Positions 18,036 through 26,402 are shown, counted from the stretch's first letter. The stretch is 64,000 bases of DNA from an uncultured Roseobacter sp. (GCF_947492555.1 NZ_CANLNE010000003.1:930001-994000), one strand, 5' to 3'. Notes: generated by a model from the sequence alone, not told the origin. A program made the numbers and translations.

Positions 18036-18791
18036 CTAATCACCGCGCATCTTCCAGCGGACCAGCTGGCGCAGCATGCCGTGCATCATCTGCACATCCG
18101 CGCGGGTCAGCGGCATCCGGCTCCACATGTTGCGCAGGTTGGTGCGCATCGAGTGGGCCTTGTGTTCGGGAAAGAAGAAACCGGCCTCTTCCATGCGGTC
18201 CTGATAGTGGTTCGCCAGATGCTCGATCTCGATCGCCTCGGCCCAATCGGTGCCCGCCATCTCGGTGGTTTGGGCCGTCACGTCCCCCACCGCGCGCATC
18301 CATTCATAGCCCACCAGCAGCACACATTGTGCGAGGTTAAGCGAGGCAAAAGCCGGGTTCACCGGCACAGAGATGATCGCATTGGCGCGGGCGATGTCGT
18401 CGTTCTCCAACCCGGCACGCTCAGGCCCAAAGAGCACCGAAACCCGTTGTCCTTGCGCGATTTTCTCGGCGGCAAGGCGCATGGCGGCTTCGGGGCTGTA
18501 GATCGGTTTGGTCAGATCCCGCGACCGCGCGGTGGTGGCAAAAACAAAGGTGCTGTCGCCGATGGCCCCGGGCAGATCGTCACTCAGCAGGGCTTCGTCC
18601 AGCAGCCGCCCCGCGCCGCTGGCCATCGCCACGGCGCTCTGGTTGGGCCAGCCGTCGCGCGGTGCCACAATGCGCATACGGTCCAGCCCGAAATTCCACA
18701 TGGCCCGCGCGGCAGCTCCGATGTTTTCGCCCATCTGCGGGCGCACGAGGACAAAGGCGGGGATGCTGGAGTGTTCGACAGGCAGGCTCAT
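18036..18791 (-). CDS. trmJ: tRNA (cytidine/uridine-2'-O-)-methyltransferase TrmJ-like
   Basis: SPOUT-class 2'-O-methyltransferase, probably acting on position 32 of tRNA. The 251-residue product has the knot motifs: GENIGAAARAMWNFGL (21-36, with the catalytic-region Asn/Arg), VSVLFGPERAGLEND (motif 2) and SLNLAQCVLLVGYE (motif 3). I start at 18791 (MSLPVEHSS) with GAGG upstream; the frame extends 50 codons further but that part is not family-like. Divergent from the ThiE-like gene. Confidence 0.88.
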   Translation of the reverse strand: MSLPVEHSSIPAFVLVRPQMGENIGAAARAMWNFGLDRMRIVAPRDGWPNQSAVAMASGAGRLLDEALLSDDLPGAIGDSTFVFATTARSRDLTKPIYSPEAAMRLAAEKIAQGQRVSVLFGPERAGLENDDIARANAIISVPVNPAFASLNLAQCVLLVGYEWMRAVGDVTAQTTEMAGTDWAEAIEIEHLANHYQDRMEEAGFFFPEHKAHSMRTNLRNMWSRMPLTRADVQMMHGMLRQLVRWKMRGD

Positions 18792-18933
18792 ACCGGCCTC
18801 ATACGGGGCGATGCGCCCTGCCGCAAGCGCGGGCGTTTTTTGCGGCGTCGAAATGGTCCTTATGATGGCATAAAAGTTTTCATTCACCGTTACTTGCGCT
18901 ACTGCTCGGAAAAAGACTTCCAAAGGACGGCCC

Positions 18934-19554
18934 ATGGACACGCCCGAGCAACCGCAGCTCTACCTGATAACCCCGCCAGAGGTTGAGCTTAGCAGATTTC
19001 CCGACCTTCTTGCCTCGGTTCTGGATGCTCATCCCGTGGCCTGCGTGCGGCTCGACCTGGCCACCCGCGATGAAGACCGTCTTGCCCGCACGGCGGATGC
19101 GCTGCGCGAGGTGACCCATGCCCGCGACATTGCCCTGGTGCTGACCGATCACACGCTGCTGTCGGACCGGTTGGGGCTGGATGGCGTGCATCTGACCGAT
19201 GCGGCCCGTTCCGTGCGCGATACGCGCAAGGCTCTGGGCGAGGATGCGATTGTCGGCACCTTCTGCGGGACCTCGCGCCACGACGGGATGAGCGCAGGCG
19301 AGGCCGGTACGGACTACGTCAGCTTCGGCCCGGTGCAGGCCTCTGCCCTCGGTGACGGCAGCTTTGCCGATATGGACCTCTTTCAGTGGTGGTCAGAGGT
19401 GATTGAGGTGCCCATCGTGGCCGAGGGCGCGCTGGATGCGGCGATGATCGCACAGCTTGCACCCTATACCGATTTCTTTGGCCTCGGCGAAGAAATCTGG
19501 GCCAGCGAGGACCCGGTCAAGGCGCTCGGCGCGCTTGCCTCCGCCATGGCCTAG
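18934..19554 (+). CDS. ThiE/TenI-like TIM-barrel protein, degenerate paralogue
   Basis: A 206-residue protein with the thiamine-phosphate-synthase fold: it starts PQLYLITPPEVE and keeps LGLDGVHLTDA and YVSFGPVQAS in order. Substrate residues of real ThiE are changed: the MVQLRDK strand reads CVRLDLA here, VNDD reads LTDHT, and the glycine-rich phosphate loop reads AEGALD. A genuine ThiE is encoded at 1421-2062. It therefore probably has another or a lost activity. Convergent with the HupE/UreJ-like gene, 4 nt apart. Confidence 0.8.
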   Translation: MDTPEQPQLYLITPPEVELSRFPDLLASVLDAHPVACVRLDLATRDEDRLARTADALREVTHARDIALVLTDHTLLSDRLGLDGVHLTDAARSVRDTRKALGEDAIVGTFCGTSRHDGMSAGEAGTDYVSFGPVQASALGDGSFADMDLFQWWSEVIEVPIVAEGALDAAMIAQLAPYTDFFGLGEEIWASEDPVKALGALASAMA

Positions 19555-19558
19555 CGCG

Positions 19559-20704
19559 TCAGAGGAAGACCCGCTCCATGAACCAATAGGCACCAACCGC
19601 CGCGATCACGCAGGAGGCAGGCACCGCGATCCGCGCCCGGTACCATGTCTTTTTTGCGAACCAGCCGACCAGCAAGAAGGCGATGGCGATCACCGTCAGC
19701 TGCCCGATTTCCACGCCGATGTTGAAGCCGATCAAGGCAGGCAGGAACTGCCCCGGCGGCAGGCCGAAGTCCCCCAGCACCGAGGCGAACCCAAGGCCGT
19801 GCAACAGCCCGAAGGCAAAGATCACCGCCGGGCGCCAGGGGTTCAGGCCAGAGGTAAAGACATTTTCGATGGCCACATAGACGATGGAGGCGGCAATCAG
19901 GGGTTCCACGATCTCGCCGGGGATGTTCACCCAGCCGAGCGCGCCGAGCGCGAGCGTCACGGTATGCGCCAGCGTGAAGGCGCTGACCTGCCAGATCAGG
20001 GGCCGTAACCGGGTACTGAGGAAAAAGAGCCCAAGGACAAAGAGGATGTGATCCAGGCCTTTGGGCAGAATGTGATCGAAACCCACCGGGATATAGCCCA
20101 GAAACGCCTGCATCGACGTTTCGGCCCCGCCCCCTGCGATGGCAATTGGCGGGCTGCTCTCGCCGCCGTTGAGGTACCCGGTATAGGGTTCTTCGACGCC
20201 CTGCTGGCGCAGGACCAGCGCCCCCGAACCCGCAGGCCAGTTCACCCTCACCTCCGCCGCCCCTTCCGGCAATGGCGCGGTCAGCGTCAGCAGGGAAATG
20301 CGGGGCAGTTCGATATCGATCCCGTCCGGCACATCCAGGCCGGTCTGGCTGAACTCCAGTGCCGCGCCGGCCTCCGCAAGGGGGGCGGCGTTCCAGAGTG
20401 CTATCAGCTGGGGCACCTGTTCCGCCAGCGCTTCCGGCGTCAGGGCCCGCAGGTTCGTGTAGACATCGCCCGCGTCGTCGTCATTGGTGTTTTCCACCGC
20501 GTCGAGATCGACGCCGGAGAGAAATGCCTCCAGGTTGATGCGCAGATCCAGAACCACCCGCTCTCCCTCCTCGACCGACAGATCGGCAATTGTCGGGACA
20601 AGTTCATGTGCCGTGCCGCGTGAAGGTGCGGACCACAGGCTCACGGTTGACAAAAGCGCCAAAAGAAACAGCTTGAGCAGGGTAAGTTGAATGGATGATC
20701 TCAT
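19559..20704 (-). CDS. HupE/UreJ-like membrane protein with large periplasmic domain
   Basis: A 381-residue protein with a signal peptide (about 1-32, ending RGTAHE), a periplasmic domain of about 170 residues and a C-terminal block of six or seven membrane segments. The membrane part contains GFDHILPKGLDHILFVLGLF, FTLAHTVTLALG and FGLLHGLGFA, whose histidines are typical of the HupE/UreJ family, thought to move nickel or other divalent metals. The start at 20704 excludes 86 upstream codons that overlap the divergent gene. Its partner across the shared start is a DUF4198 protein, often found with nickel/cobalt uptake genes. Confidence 0.88.
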   Translation of the reverse strand: MRSSIQLTLLKLFLLALLSTVSLWSAPSRGTAHELVPTIADLSVEEGERVVLDLRINLEAFLSGVDLDAVENTNDDDAGDVYTNLRALTPEALAEQVPQLIALWNAAPLAEAGAALEFSQTGLDVPDGIDIELPRISLLTLTAPLPEGAAEVRVNWPAGSGALVLRQQGVEEPYTGYLNGGESSPPIAIAGGGAETSMQAFLGYIPVGFDHILPKGLDHILFVLGLFFLSTRLRPLIWQVSAFTLAHTVTLALGALGWVNIPGEIVEPLIAASIVYVAIENVFTSGLNPWRPAVIFAFGLLHGLGFASVLGDFGLPPGQFLPALIGFNIGVEIGQLTVIAIAFLLVGWFAKKTWYRARIAVPASCVIAAVGAYWFMERVFL

Positions 20705-21515
20705 GGGTGTCTCACGAATTTTTTTCGTTGCGTTACTGCTAACCTCTACGTCTGCCGTTGGCCATGAGTTTTGGATTGAGCCAAAAAAATATCTGATCGC
20801 CCCGGGTGCACCGGTGGTGGCGAGCCTGCGCAATGGCGAGAACTTCAAAGGCACGTCGCTGGCTTGGTTCGACAATCGCTTCACCCGCTTCGAGATGGCA
20901 ATGGGCGAAAAGGTCACGGCGGTGGCTGGCCGGATGGGCGATACGCCCGCGCTGCAGGGCACGGCCCCGGATCAGGACGGGTTGCTGGTGGTCCTGCACG
21001 AAACCGTGCCCTCGCGGCTGACCTACAAGATATGGGAGAAGTTCCTGAAATTCGCCGATCACAAGGATTTCACCACCGCCGCAAGCGATCATCTGGCCGC
21101 CGGATGGCCGCAAGAGGGATTCCGCGAAAGCTATACGCGCCATGCCAAGGCGCTGGTCGCCGTGGGCAGCGGGACAGGACAAGACCGGGCGTTCGGGATG
21201 GACACCGAATTTGTGGCCCTGACAAACCCCTACGACCCAGAGTTCGACGGGCAGATGCGGGTGCAGGTGCTCTATCAGGATGTGCCGCGTGCAGATGCGC
21301 AGGTGGAAATCTTCGACCGTGCCCCGGATGGCGCGGTGACTGTGAGCCTGACCCGGACCGATGCCGCCGGTGAGGCCAGCGTGCCGGTGACATCCGGGCA
21401 CAGCTACCTGCTGGATGCGGTCGTGCTCCGCCCCAGCCCGGAGGCGGGCACCTCGGAGACGGCGCCAGTGTGGGAAACGCTCTGGGCGGCGTTGACATTT
21501 GCCGTGCCGGAGTGA
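20703..21515 (+). CDS. periplasmic DUF4198 domain protein
   Basis: A 270-residue secreted protein with signal peptide MGVSRIFFVALLLTSTSAVG followed by HEFWIEP, the typical mature start of DUF4198 proteins. Two regions follow: an all-beta N-terminal half and a C-terminal domain (GQMRVQVLYQDVPRADAQVE) resembling carboxypeptidase-regulatory or GM-type beta domains. The family is associated with nickel/cobalt uptake. I prefer the ATG at 20703 over 20691 because the longer form would put two Asp residues in front of the signal peptide. The ATG shares CATG with the start of the divergent HupE-like gene. Confidence 0.85.
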   Translation: MGVSRIFFVALLLTSTSAVGHEFWIEPKKYLIAPGAPVVASLRNGENFKGTSLAWFDNRFTRFEMAMGEKVTAVAGRMGDTPALQGTAPDQDGLLVVLHETVPSRLTYKIWEKFLKFADHKDFTTAASDHLAAGWPQEGFRESYTRHAKALVAVGSGTGQDRAFGMDTEFVALTNPYDPEFDGQMRVQVLYQDVPRADAQVEIFDRAPDGAVTVSLTRTDAAGEASVPVTSGHSYLLDAVVLRPSPEAGTSETAPVWETLWAALTFAVPE

Positions 21516-21557
21516 GGCACCCTTGAACCTCGCCACATTCCCGGTCAGAAGACCTTT

Positions 21558-22451
21558 ATGACTGCGACACCCGATATTCTGTGCATTGGTTCTGTCCTCT
21601 GGGACGTGATCGGGCGTTCGGCAAGCGCCATGCGGCAGGGATCGGACGTGCCCGGGCGCATCACACGGCTGCCGGGCGGCGTGGCGATGAACATCGCCAT
21701 GACACTTGTGCGCTTTGGCCTGACCCCGGCGCTGTTGACCGCCATTGGCCGCGATGCGGAGGGCGATGAGCTGGTGGCCGCCTGTGCTGCGCGGGGCATG
21801 ATCACCGAGACCATCTATCGCTCCGACGACCTGCCCACCGATATCTACATGGCGGTTGAGGGGGCCAACGGGCTGATCGCCGCCATTGCCGATGCGCATT
21901 CACTGGAGGCGGCAGGCTCCAAGATACTTGCTGCGCTGACTGACGGGCGGCTGGCCACATCCGAGGCGCCCTTTGAGGGTCTTGTGGCCCTCGACGGCAA
22001 TCTGAAACTGGATCTGCTGAGCGATATCGCCCGCAGCCCGGTGCTGGCCAAGGCGGATTTGCGCGTGGCCCCGGCCTCGCCCGGCAAGGCGGAACGGCTG
22101 GCGCCTTTCGTGCAGGGCGGGCGCGGTACGCTCTATGTGAACCTCGAAGAGGCCGGCCTGCTGTGCCAGCGCAAGTTCGGCGAGTCCCGCAGCGCTGCCG
22201 AGGGACTGCTGACACGGGGTGCGGCGCGCGTGCTGGTCACCGATGGCGGGTCCGATGCAACCGAAGGGCGGCCAGATGGCTTGCTGACCCAGACACCCCC
22301 GCAGGTGCTGGTGACCCGCGTCACCGGTGCCGGTGATACCTTCATGGCTGCCCATATCGCGGCCGATGCCGACGGCGCGACAGCCGAAGACGCCCTGCGC
22401 CGTGCCCTGCATGCCGCCGCCACCTATGTTTCCGGAGAAACTGCCCTATGA
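21558..22451 (+). CDS. psuK: PfkB-family kinase, probable pseudouridine kinase
   Basis: A 297-residue ribokinase/PfkB-family sugar kinase. It has GSVLWDVIG near the N-terminus, LPGGVAMNIAMTLVRFG (signature 1) and TRVTGAGDTFMAAH (signature 2, with the catalytic Asp) near the C-terminus. The next gene is psuG, overlapping by 4 nt, so the natural substrate is pseudouridine: PsuK makes pseudouridine 5'-phosphate and PsuG splits it. Specificity is inferred from this pairing. Confidence 0.88.
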   Translation: MTATPDILCIGSVLWDVIGRSASAMRQGSDVPGRITRLPGGVAMNIAMTLVRFGLTPALLTAIGRDAEGDELVAACAARGMITETIYRSDDLPTDIYMAVEGANGLIAAIADAHSLEAAGSKILAALTDGRLATSEAPFEGLVALDGNLKLDLLSDIARSPVLAKADLRVAPASPGKAERLAPFVQGGRGTLYVNLEEAGLLCQRKFGESRSAAEGLLTRGAARVLVTDGGSDATEGRPDGLLTQTPPQVLVTRVTGAGDTFMAAHIAADADGATAEDALRRALHAAATYVSGETAL

Positions 22452-23380
22452 CCCCCCTGCCCCTGCTTCATTCCGCCGAAGTCTCCGCCGCCCTTGCCAC
22501 CGGCAAGCCCGTGGTTGCGCTGGAGAGTACGATCATCACGCACGGCATGCCCTATCCGCAAAACCTCGAGGTCGCGCGGCAGGTGGAGGACGATATCCGC
22601 GCCGCCGGTGCAACCCCGGCCACCATCGCGGTGATCGACGGCATGCTGCACATCGGCCTCGATGACAGCCAGCTGGAAACGCTCGCGCAGGCCAAGGGAG
22701 TCGCCAAACTGTCACGCGCCGATCTGGCCGCCTGCATGGCCAGCGGCGGCACCGGCGCAACCACCGTGGCGGCGACGATGATCGCTGCGCATCTCGCGGG
22801 GATCGAGGTCTTTGGCACCGGGGGCATTGGCGGCGTGCACCGCGGTGCCGAGGATAATTTCGACATCTCCGCCGACCTGATGGAACTGGCCCAGACCCCT
22901 GTGACGGTTGTTGCCGCCGGGGCCAAGGCCATTCTGGACGTGGACAAGACGCTGGAAGTGCTGGAGACCCAGGGCGTGCCGGTGATCGTCGTGGGACAGG
23001 ACAGTTTCCCGGCCTTCTGGAGCGCCTCGTCGCCCCTCAAGGCCCCCCTGCGCATGGACAGTGCCGCCGAGATCGCACGGGCGCAGTACATGCGCGGCCT
23101 GCTCGGCCTGCCGGGCGGCCAGCTGGTGGCGAACCCGATCCCGGCAGATGATGAGATCGCGGCGGCCACCCTTGCGCCGATCATCGCACAGGCGCAGGCG
23201 GATGCGGATGCCCATGGCATTCGCGGCAAGGCGGTGACCCCCTACCTGCTGCAGCGGATTTTCGAGCTTACGGAAGGTAGATCCCTGACCGCGAACATCG
23301 CGCTGGTGCGCAACAACGCCCGGTTGGCTGCCGAGATTGCATCGGAATTGGCCACGCTTTCGCGGGATACGGGAAGTTGA
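22448..23380 (+). CDS. psuG: pseudouridine-5'-phosphate glycosidase
   Basis: PsuG cleaves the C-C glycosidic bond of pseudouridine 5'-phosphate to uracil and ribose 5-phosphate. The 310-residue protein carries the family's VALESTIITHGMPYPQN (about 23-39), the ASGGTGATTVAATM segment, VFGTGGIGGVHRGAE, VCAGAKAILD-like VVAAGAKAILD and FPAFW. Length matches the family. Its ATG overlaps the psuK stop as ATGA. Together the pair recycles pseudouridine from RNA turnover. Confidence 0.94.
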   Translation: MTPLPLLHSAEVSAALATGKPVVALESTIITHGMPYPQNLEVARQVEDDIRAAGATPATIAVIDGMLHIGLDDSQLETLAQAKGVAKLSRADLAACMASGGTGATTVAATMIAAHLAGIEVFGTGGIGGVHRGAEDNFDISADLMELAQTPVTVVAAGAKAILDVDKTLEVLETQGVPVIVVGQDSFPAFWSASSPLKAPLRMDSAAEIARAQYMRGLLGLPGGQLVANPIPADDEIAAATLAPIIAQAQADADAHGIRGKAVTPYLLQRIFELTEGRSLTANIALVRNNARLAAEIASELATLSRDTGS

Positions 23381-23456
23381 TGCGCGGCTGTTGCAATTTC
23401 ATTGTGCAGCCCGGGTATTGCCCCTACCTACGAGGGACGTCAGTTAGAGAAGCGTT

Positions 23457-24176
23457 ATGAATACTCCGTTTGATCCAGAGCCCCCCGCGCGGGGCAGCCT
23501 CCTGAGCCGACTGCGCGCATCGTTTCTGACAGGGCTTGTCGTGATCGCTCCGGTGGGCCTGACGATCTGGCTGATCTGGTCGGTTGTGGGGTGGATCGAC
23601 GGCTTTGTCCTGCCGCTGGTGCCCGGAAACTACCAGCCTGACCGATTGCTGCAGGACTGGCTGGGGCTCGACCCGGAGATCCAGATCAACATCCGCGGCA
23701 TCGGCGTCGTGATTTTCCTGATCTTCACGATCATTGTGGGCTGGATGGCCAAGGGGCTTATAGGACGCTCCCTGATCCGCTACGGCGAAAGCCTGGTGGA
23801 ACGCACGCCGGTGGTGCGCACAATCTATTCCGGCATCAAGCAGATTTCCGAAACCGTTTTTGCGCAGTCCGAGCGGTCCTTTGAAAAGGCCTGCCTGATC
23901 GAATACCCGCGCAAGGGCATCTGGGCGATCGGCTTCATCTCGACCACCACCAAGGGCGAAGTGGCCATGCGCGGCAATGATGGCGCGCCGATGCTCAGCA
24001 TCTTTGTGCCCACCACACCCAACCCGACGTCGGGCTTTCTGCTGTTCTTCCCGGAAACCGATGTCATCGAGTTGGACATGACCGTGGAAGATGCCGCGAA
24101 ACTGGTGATCTCCGCCGGGCTGGTTTATCCGAACGGCAAAGACCCGAGCACTCCGGTGCCTGAAATCAGCACCTGA
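23457..24176 (+). CDS. DUF502 family inner-membrane protein
   Basis: A 239-residue protein with two membrane segments: one at about 21-45 (FLTGLVVIAPVGLTIWLIW, then SVVGWIDGFV) and one at about 80-98 (GIGVVIFLIFTIIVGWMAKG). After them comes the family segment VRTIYSGIKQISETVF and a soluble beta-rich C-terminus with VFVPTTPNPTSGFLLFFPE. DUF502 proteins are widespread and uncharacterised; some link them to envelope stress. Convergent with the patatin gene, 1 nt between stops. Confidence 0.88.
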   Translation: MNTPFDPEPPARGSLLSRLRASFLTGLVVIAPVGLTIWLIWSVVGWIDGFVLPLVPGNYQPDRLLQDWLGLDPEIQINIRGIGVVIFLIFTIIVGWMAKGLIGRSLIRYGESLVERTPVVRTIYSGIKQISETVFAQSERSFEKACLIEYPRKGIWAIGFISTTTKGEVAMRGNDGAPMLSIFVPTTPNPTSGFLLFFPETDVIELDMTVEDAAKLVISAGLVYPNGKDPSTPVPEIST

Positions 24177-24177
24177 C

Positions 24178-25215
24178 CTACTGAAACATATCAACCAGAT
24201 CGACCGAGCTGCGCTTGTTCAGGTCTTTTTTATGATGGGTGATGAAGGTCTCGGCGGCCTGTTGCCCGGCGGTCTTGAGCCGTGACAGCGTGAAGGGCGT
24301 CGGCACAAGCTTGGTCGCCACCGACAGCTCGTTCATCAGCGCGTCATCGGCCACCATATGGATCAGCACGCGGCTTTTCTGCTCCGTCGACAACTCGCCG
24401 CGTTCCAGCAGCCGTTGCACGAATTCGATGGCGCGCAATTCGCGCAGCAGCGAAGAATTGAAGCTGATCTCGTTGATGCGGTTCTGGATCTCCTGCGCCG
24501 AGCGGGGCAGTTCCGTGCGTTCCAGCGGGTTGATGTTGATGATCAGGATATCGTCCGGCAGCGACGGGTTGAAAAGCGGGAAAAGCGCCGGATTTCCGGT
24601 GTACCCGCCGTCCCAGAAGGCTTCGGTCAGCCCGGTTTCGGCGTCTTCAACCTCAACCGCCTGAAACACCGTCGGCAGACAGGCAGAGGCGAGAATGGCA
24701 TCGGTGCTGATCTCACTGTCCTTGAAAACACGCACCTTGCCGTTGCGCACACGGGTAGCACAGATGAAGAGGCACGGACCTTTACCGCCTTCTTCATGCA
24801 CCGCGTCCAGATCGAATTTCTCGACAATACCGCGCAGCGGATTGCGGTAGAGCGGACCGTAGGCATAGGGCGAGACTGCCCGCGACCAGGCATCGGCCGC
24901 CATCACCGGCCAGGAATACTCCAGCGCTTGGCTAAAATCGCCCAGCGAAAACGGCACCATCCAGGCCGGCAGATGCAAATCCGGCCGCGCACCAACCTCT
25001 TTCCAGAGCCAGTCCAGCCGATCCCGCGCCCCCTGTCGCCCGCCTTCGATCATGCCCGCCTTGAGTGCGGCCCCGTTGAGCGCCCCCGCCGAAGTGCCGG
25101 AAATCGCGGATATCTCGATATCCTCTTCACACAAAAGACGGTCGAGAACCCCCCAGGTAAAGGCGCCATGCGCGCCCCCGCCCTGCAACGCTAGATTGAT
25201 CCGCTTTACCGCCAT
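24178..25215 (-). CDS. patatin-like phospholipase/esterase
   Basis: A 345-residue cytoplasmic hydrolase of the patatin family. It has the oxyanion loop GGGAHG (12-17), the nucleophile elbow GTSAG (40-44, Ser42) and the catalytic Asp in FWDGGYTGNP, giving the full Ser-Asp dyad. Start at 25215 with AGGAAGGA upstream; the longer frame beginning MPPSSRW reads through the bdhA end. It lies 61 nt behind bdhA on the same strand. With a hydroxybutyrate dehydrogenase next to it, a role in polyhydroxybutyrate breakdown or granule metabolism is plausible, but a phospholipid substrate is equally possible. Confidence 0.88.
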   Translation of the reverse strand: MAVKRINLALQGGGAHGAFTWGVLDRLLCEEDIEISAISGTSAGALNGAALKAGMIEGGRQGARDRLDWLWKEVGARPDLHLPAWMVPFSLGDFSQALEYSWPVMAADAWSRAVSPYAYGPLYRNPLRGIVEKFDLDAVHEEGGKGPCLFICATRVRNGKVRVFKDSEISTDAILASACLPTVFQAVEVEDAETGLTEAFWDGGYTGNPALFPLFNPSLPDDILIININPLERTELPRSAQEIQNRINEISFNSSLLRELRAIEFVQRLLERGELSTEQKSRVLIHMVADDALMNELSVATKLVPTPFTLSRLKTAGQQAAETFITHHKKDLNKRSSVDLVDMFQ

Positions 25216-25276
25216 CGCCCGCGTCCTTCCTTGTTTCTTCTGGCTGAAAATATCCCCGCCGGAGGCAAGAAATCTC

Positions 25277-26062
25277 TTAAAGCGCCGTCCAGCCGCCATC
25301 GACGCTGATCGTCGTGCCGGTGATCTGCGCGGCGGCATCCGAGCACAGGAAGGTCGCCGTGCCCCCCATCTGCTCGACGGTGGCAAATTCCTTGGACGGC
25401 TGCCGCGTCAGCATGACATTCTCGATCACTTCCTCGCGGCTCATGTCATACTCCTTCATCGTATCGGGGATCTGTTTCTCCACGATGGGCGTCAGAACAT
25501 AACCCGGACAAATGGCATTGGCAGTGATCGGTTCCTTGGCGGTCTCAAGCGCGGTGGTCTTCGTCAGGCCGACAACCCCGTGTTTCGCCGCGATATAGGC
25601 TGATTTGTAGGGCGAGGCCGTCAGCCCATGCGCCGAGGCGATGTTGATCACCCGCCCCCATCCGGCCTCGCGCATCATCGGCAAGGCAATGGCCGTGGTG
25701 TGAAAGGCTGACGACATGTTGATCGCGATGATCGCGTCCCATTTCTCCACCGGGAAGTCGGGGATCGCTGCGACGTGCTGGATACCTGCATTGTTCACCA
25801 GGATATCGCATTGGCCCGCATCATCGATCAGGCGGCGGCAGTCTTCACCTTTGGACATGTCCGCCTGAATGTAGCGTGCAGTGACACCCGTGGCCTCCGC
25901 CATCTCCCGGGCCAGCGCATGATCTTCATCAGTATCGGTAAAGGAATTGAGCACGATGTCCGCGCCCGCCTTGGCCAATTCCCAGGCGATGCCCAGACCA
26001 ATGCCGGAGTTTGACCCGGTGATGACGGCGGTTTTTCCGGCCAGTGAAATCTCGAATGCCAT
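25277..26062 (-). CDS. bdhA: 3-hydroxybutyrate dehydrogenase
   Basis: Short-chain dehydrogenase that oxidises (R)-3-hydroxybutyrate to acetoacetate with NAD+, the last step of polyhydroxybutyrate use. The 261-residue product has the Rossmann motif TGSNSGIG (15-22), NNAG, the catalytic Ser in INIASAHG and YIAAKHG (YxxxK), and the family ending TISVDGGWTAL. The segment KEYDMSREEVIENVMLTRQPSKEF is typical of bacterial BdhA. Start at 26062 (MAFEISL). Upstream lie two PhaR-like CTGC-N-GCA motifs. Confidence 0.92.
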   Translation of the reverse strand: MAFEISLAGKTAVITGSNSGIGLGIAWELAKAGADIVLNSFTDTDEDHALAREMAEATGVTARYIQADMSKGEDCRRLIDDAGQCDILVNNAGIQHVAAIPDFPVEKWDAIIAINMSSAFHTTAIALPMMREAGWGRVINIASAHGLTASPYKSAYIAAKHGVVGLTKTTALETAKEPITANAICPGYVLTPIVEKQIPDTMKEYDMSREEVIENVMLTRQPSKEFATVEQMGGTATFLCSDAAAQITGTTISVDGGWTAL

Positions 26063-26092
26063 GGTGGGGACCTTTCCCTGCAAAATGAAATG

Positions 26093-26103
26093 CTGCGTTG
26101 CAC
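26093..26103. promoter_or_regulatory. PhaR-like binding motif 1 upstream of bdhA
   Basis: CTGC-GTT-GCAC, 31 bp upstream of the bdhA ATG. PhaR repressors of polyhydroxyalkanoate genes in Rhodobacter and Paracoccus recognise CTGC, a 3-4 nt gap, then GCA(G/A). This copy differs at the last base. Binding is inferred. Confidence 0.35.
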
Positions 26104-26116
26104 GCATCATGCCTTG

Positions 26117-26128
26117 CTGCGCATGCAA
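26117..26128. promoter_or_regulatory. PhaR-like binding motif 2 upstream of bdhA
   Basis: CTGC-GCAT-GCAA, 55 bp upstream of the bdhA ATG and 24 bp (start to start) from the first motif. The spacing, about two helix turns, would suit two bound dimers on one face of the DNA. Binding is inferred. Confidence 0.35.
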
Positions 26129-26211
26129 AGGAAACGCCTTTCACACCTGTAGTTGTGATCAGCGCCGGCGCGCACAACCCAGTGCAGATCATTTTCAAAA
26201 CAGGATGGGCT

Positions 26212-26241
26212 AAAAAAAAACGCCTGCACAAGGCAGGCGTT
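26212..26241 (-). terminator. intrinsic terminator (minus strand)
   Basis: AACGCCTGC (26219-26227) pairs perfectly with GCAGGCGTT (26233-26241) around a 5-nt loop, and on the minus strand the stem is followed by nine T residues (26220-26212). It is a textbook intrinsic terminator. It lies upstream of bdhA in the same direction, so it must end a transcript that starts between 26242 and the binding-protein gene. Confidence 0.85.
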
Positions 26242-26288
26242 AAGTTATTGAGGCAGGTTTCATACAGGCAAGAAACCTATCGAGCAGT
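26212..26288 (-). ncRNA. candidate small regulatory RNA, about 77 nt
   Basis: A transcript from the minus-strand promoter would begin near 26288 and end in the T-run at 26212. It folds into a first hairpin (AGGTTTC paired with GAAACCT, 10-nt loop) and a second, GC-rich hairpin followed by nine T residues. Between them is a single-stranded, partly AU-rich stretch (CAATAACTT), as in Hfq-bound sRNAs; hfq is encoded in this window. I do not recognise the family. Alternatively the terminator could simply end read-through transcription toward bdhA. Confidence 0.5.
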
Positions 26289-26295
26289 GACTTGT

Positions 26296-26324
26296 TTATA
26301 AGCAATCTGACGCCGCAGGCCAAG
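26296..26324 (-). promoter_or_regulatory. candidate promoter of a small RNA
   Basis: On the minus strand, CTTGGC (26319-26324) and TTATAA (26296-26301) are separated by exactly 17 bp, a good housekeeping-type promoter. There is no open reading frame behind it before the terminator at 26212-26241, and neither flanking protein gene could be read from it: bdhA is on this strand, but its start is beyond the terminator. Confidence 0.5.
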
Positions 26325-26402
26325 CTAAAAGTTTGATAAGACGGAAATACCTCGGTAGGCTCAGGTCCAACAAAACAAGGGCAGCAGGGGATTGTCTCCA
26401 AA

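Noticed and set aside
17091-18986. 631-codon plus-strand frame over ctaA and trmJ
   Set aside because: Runs antisense through two well-supported genes and their gap; composition is typical of a shadow frame.
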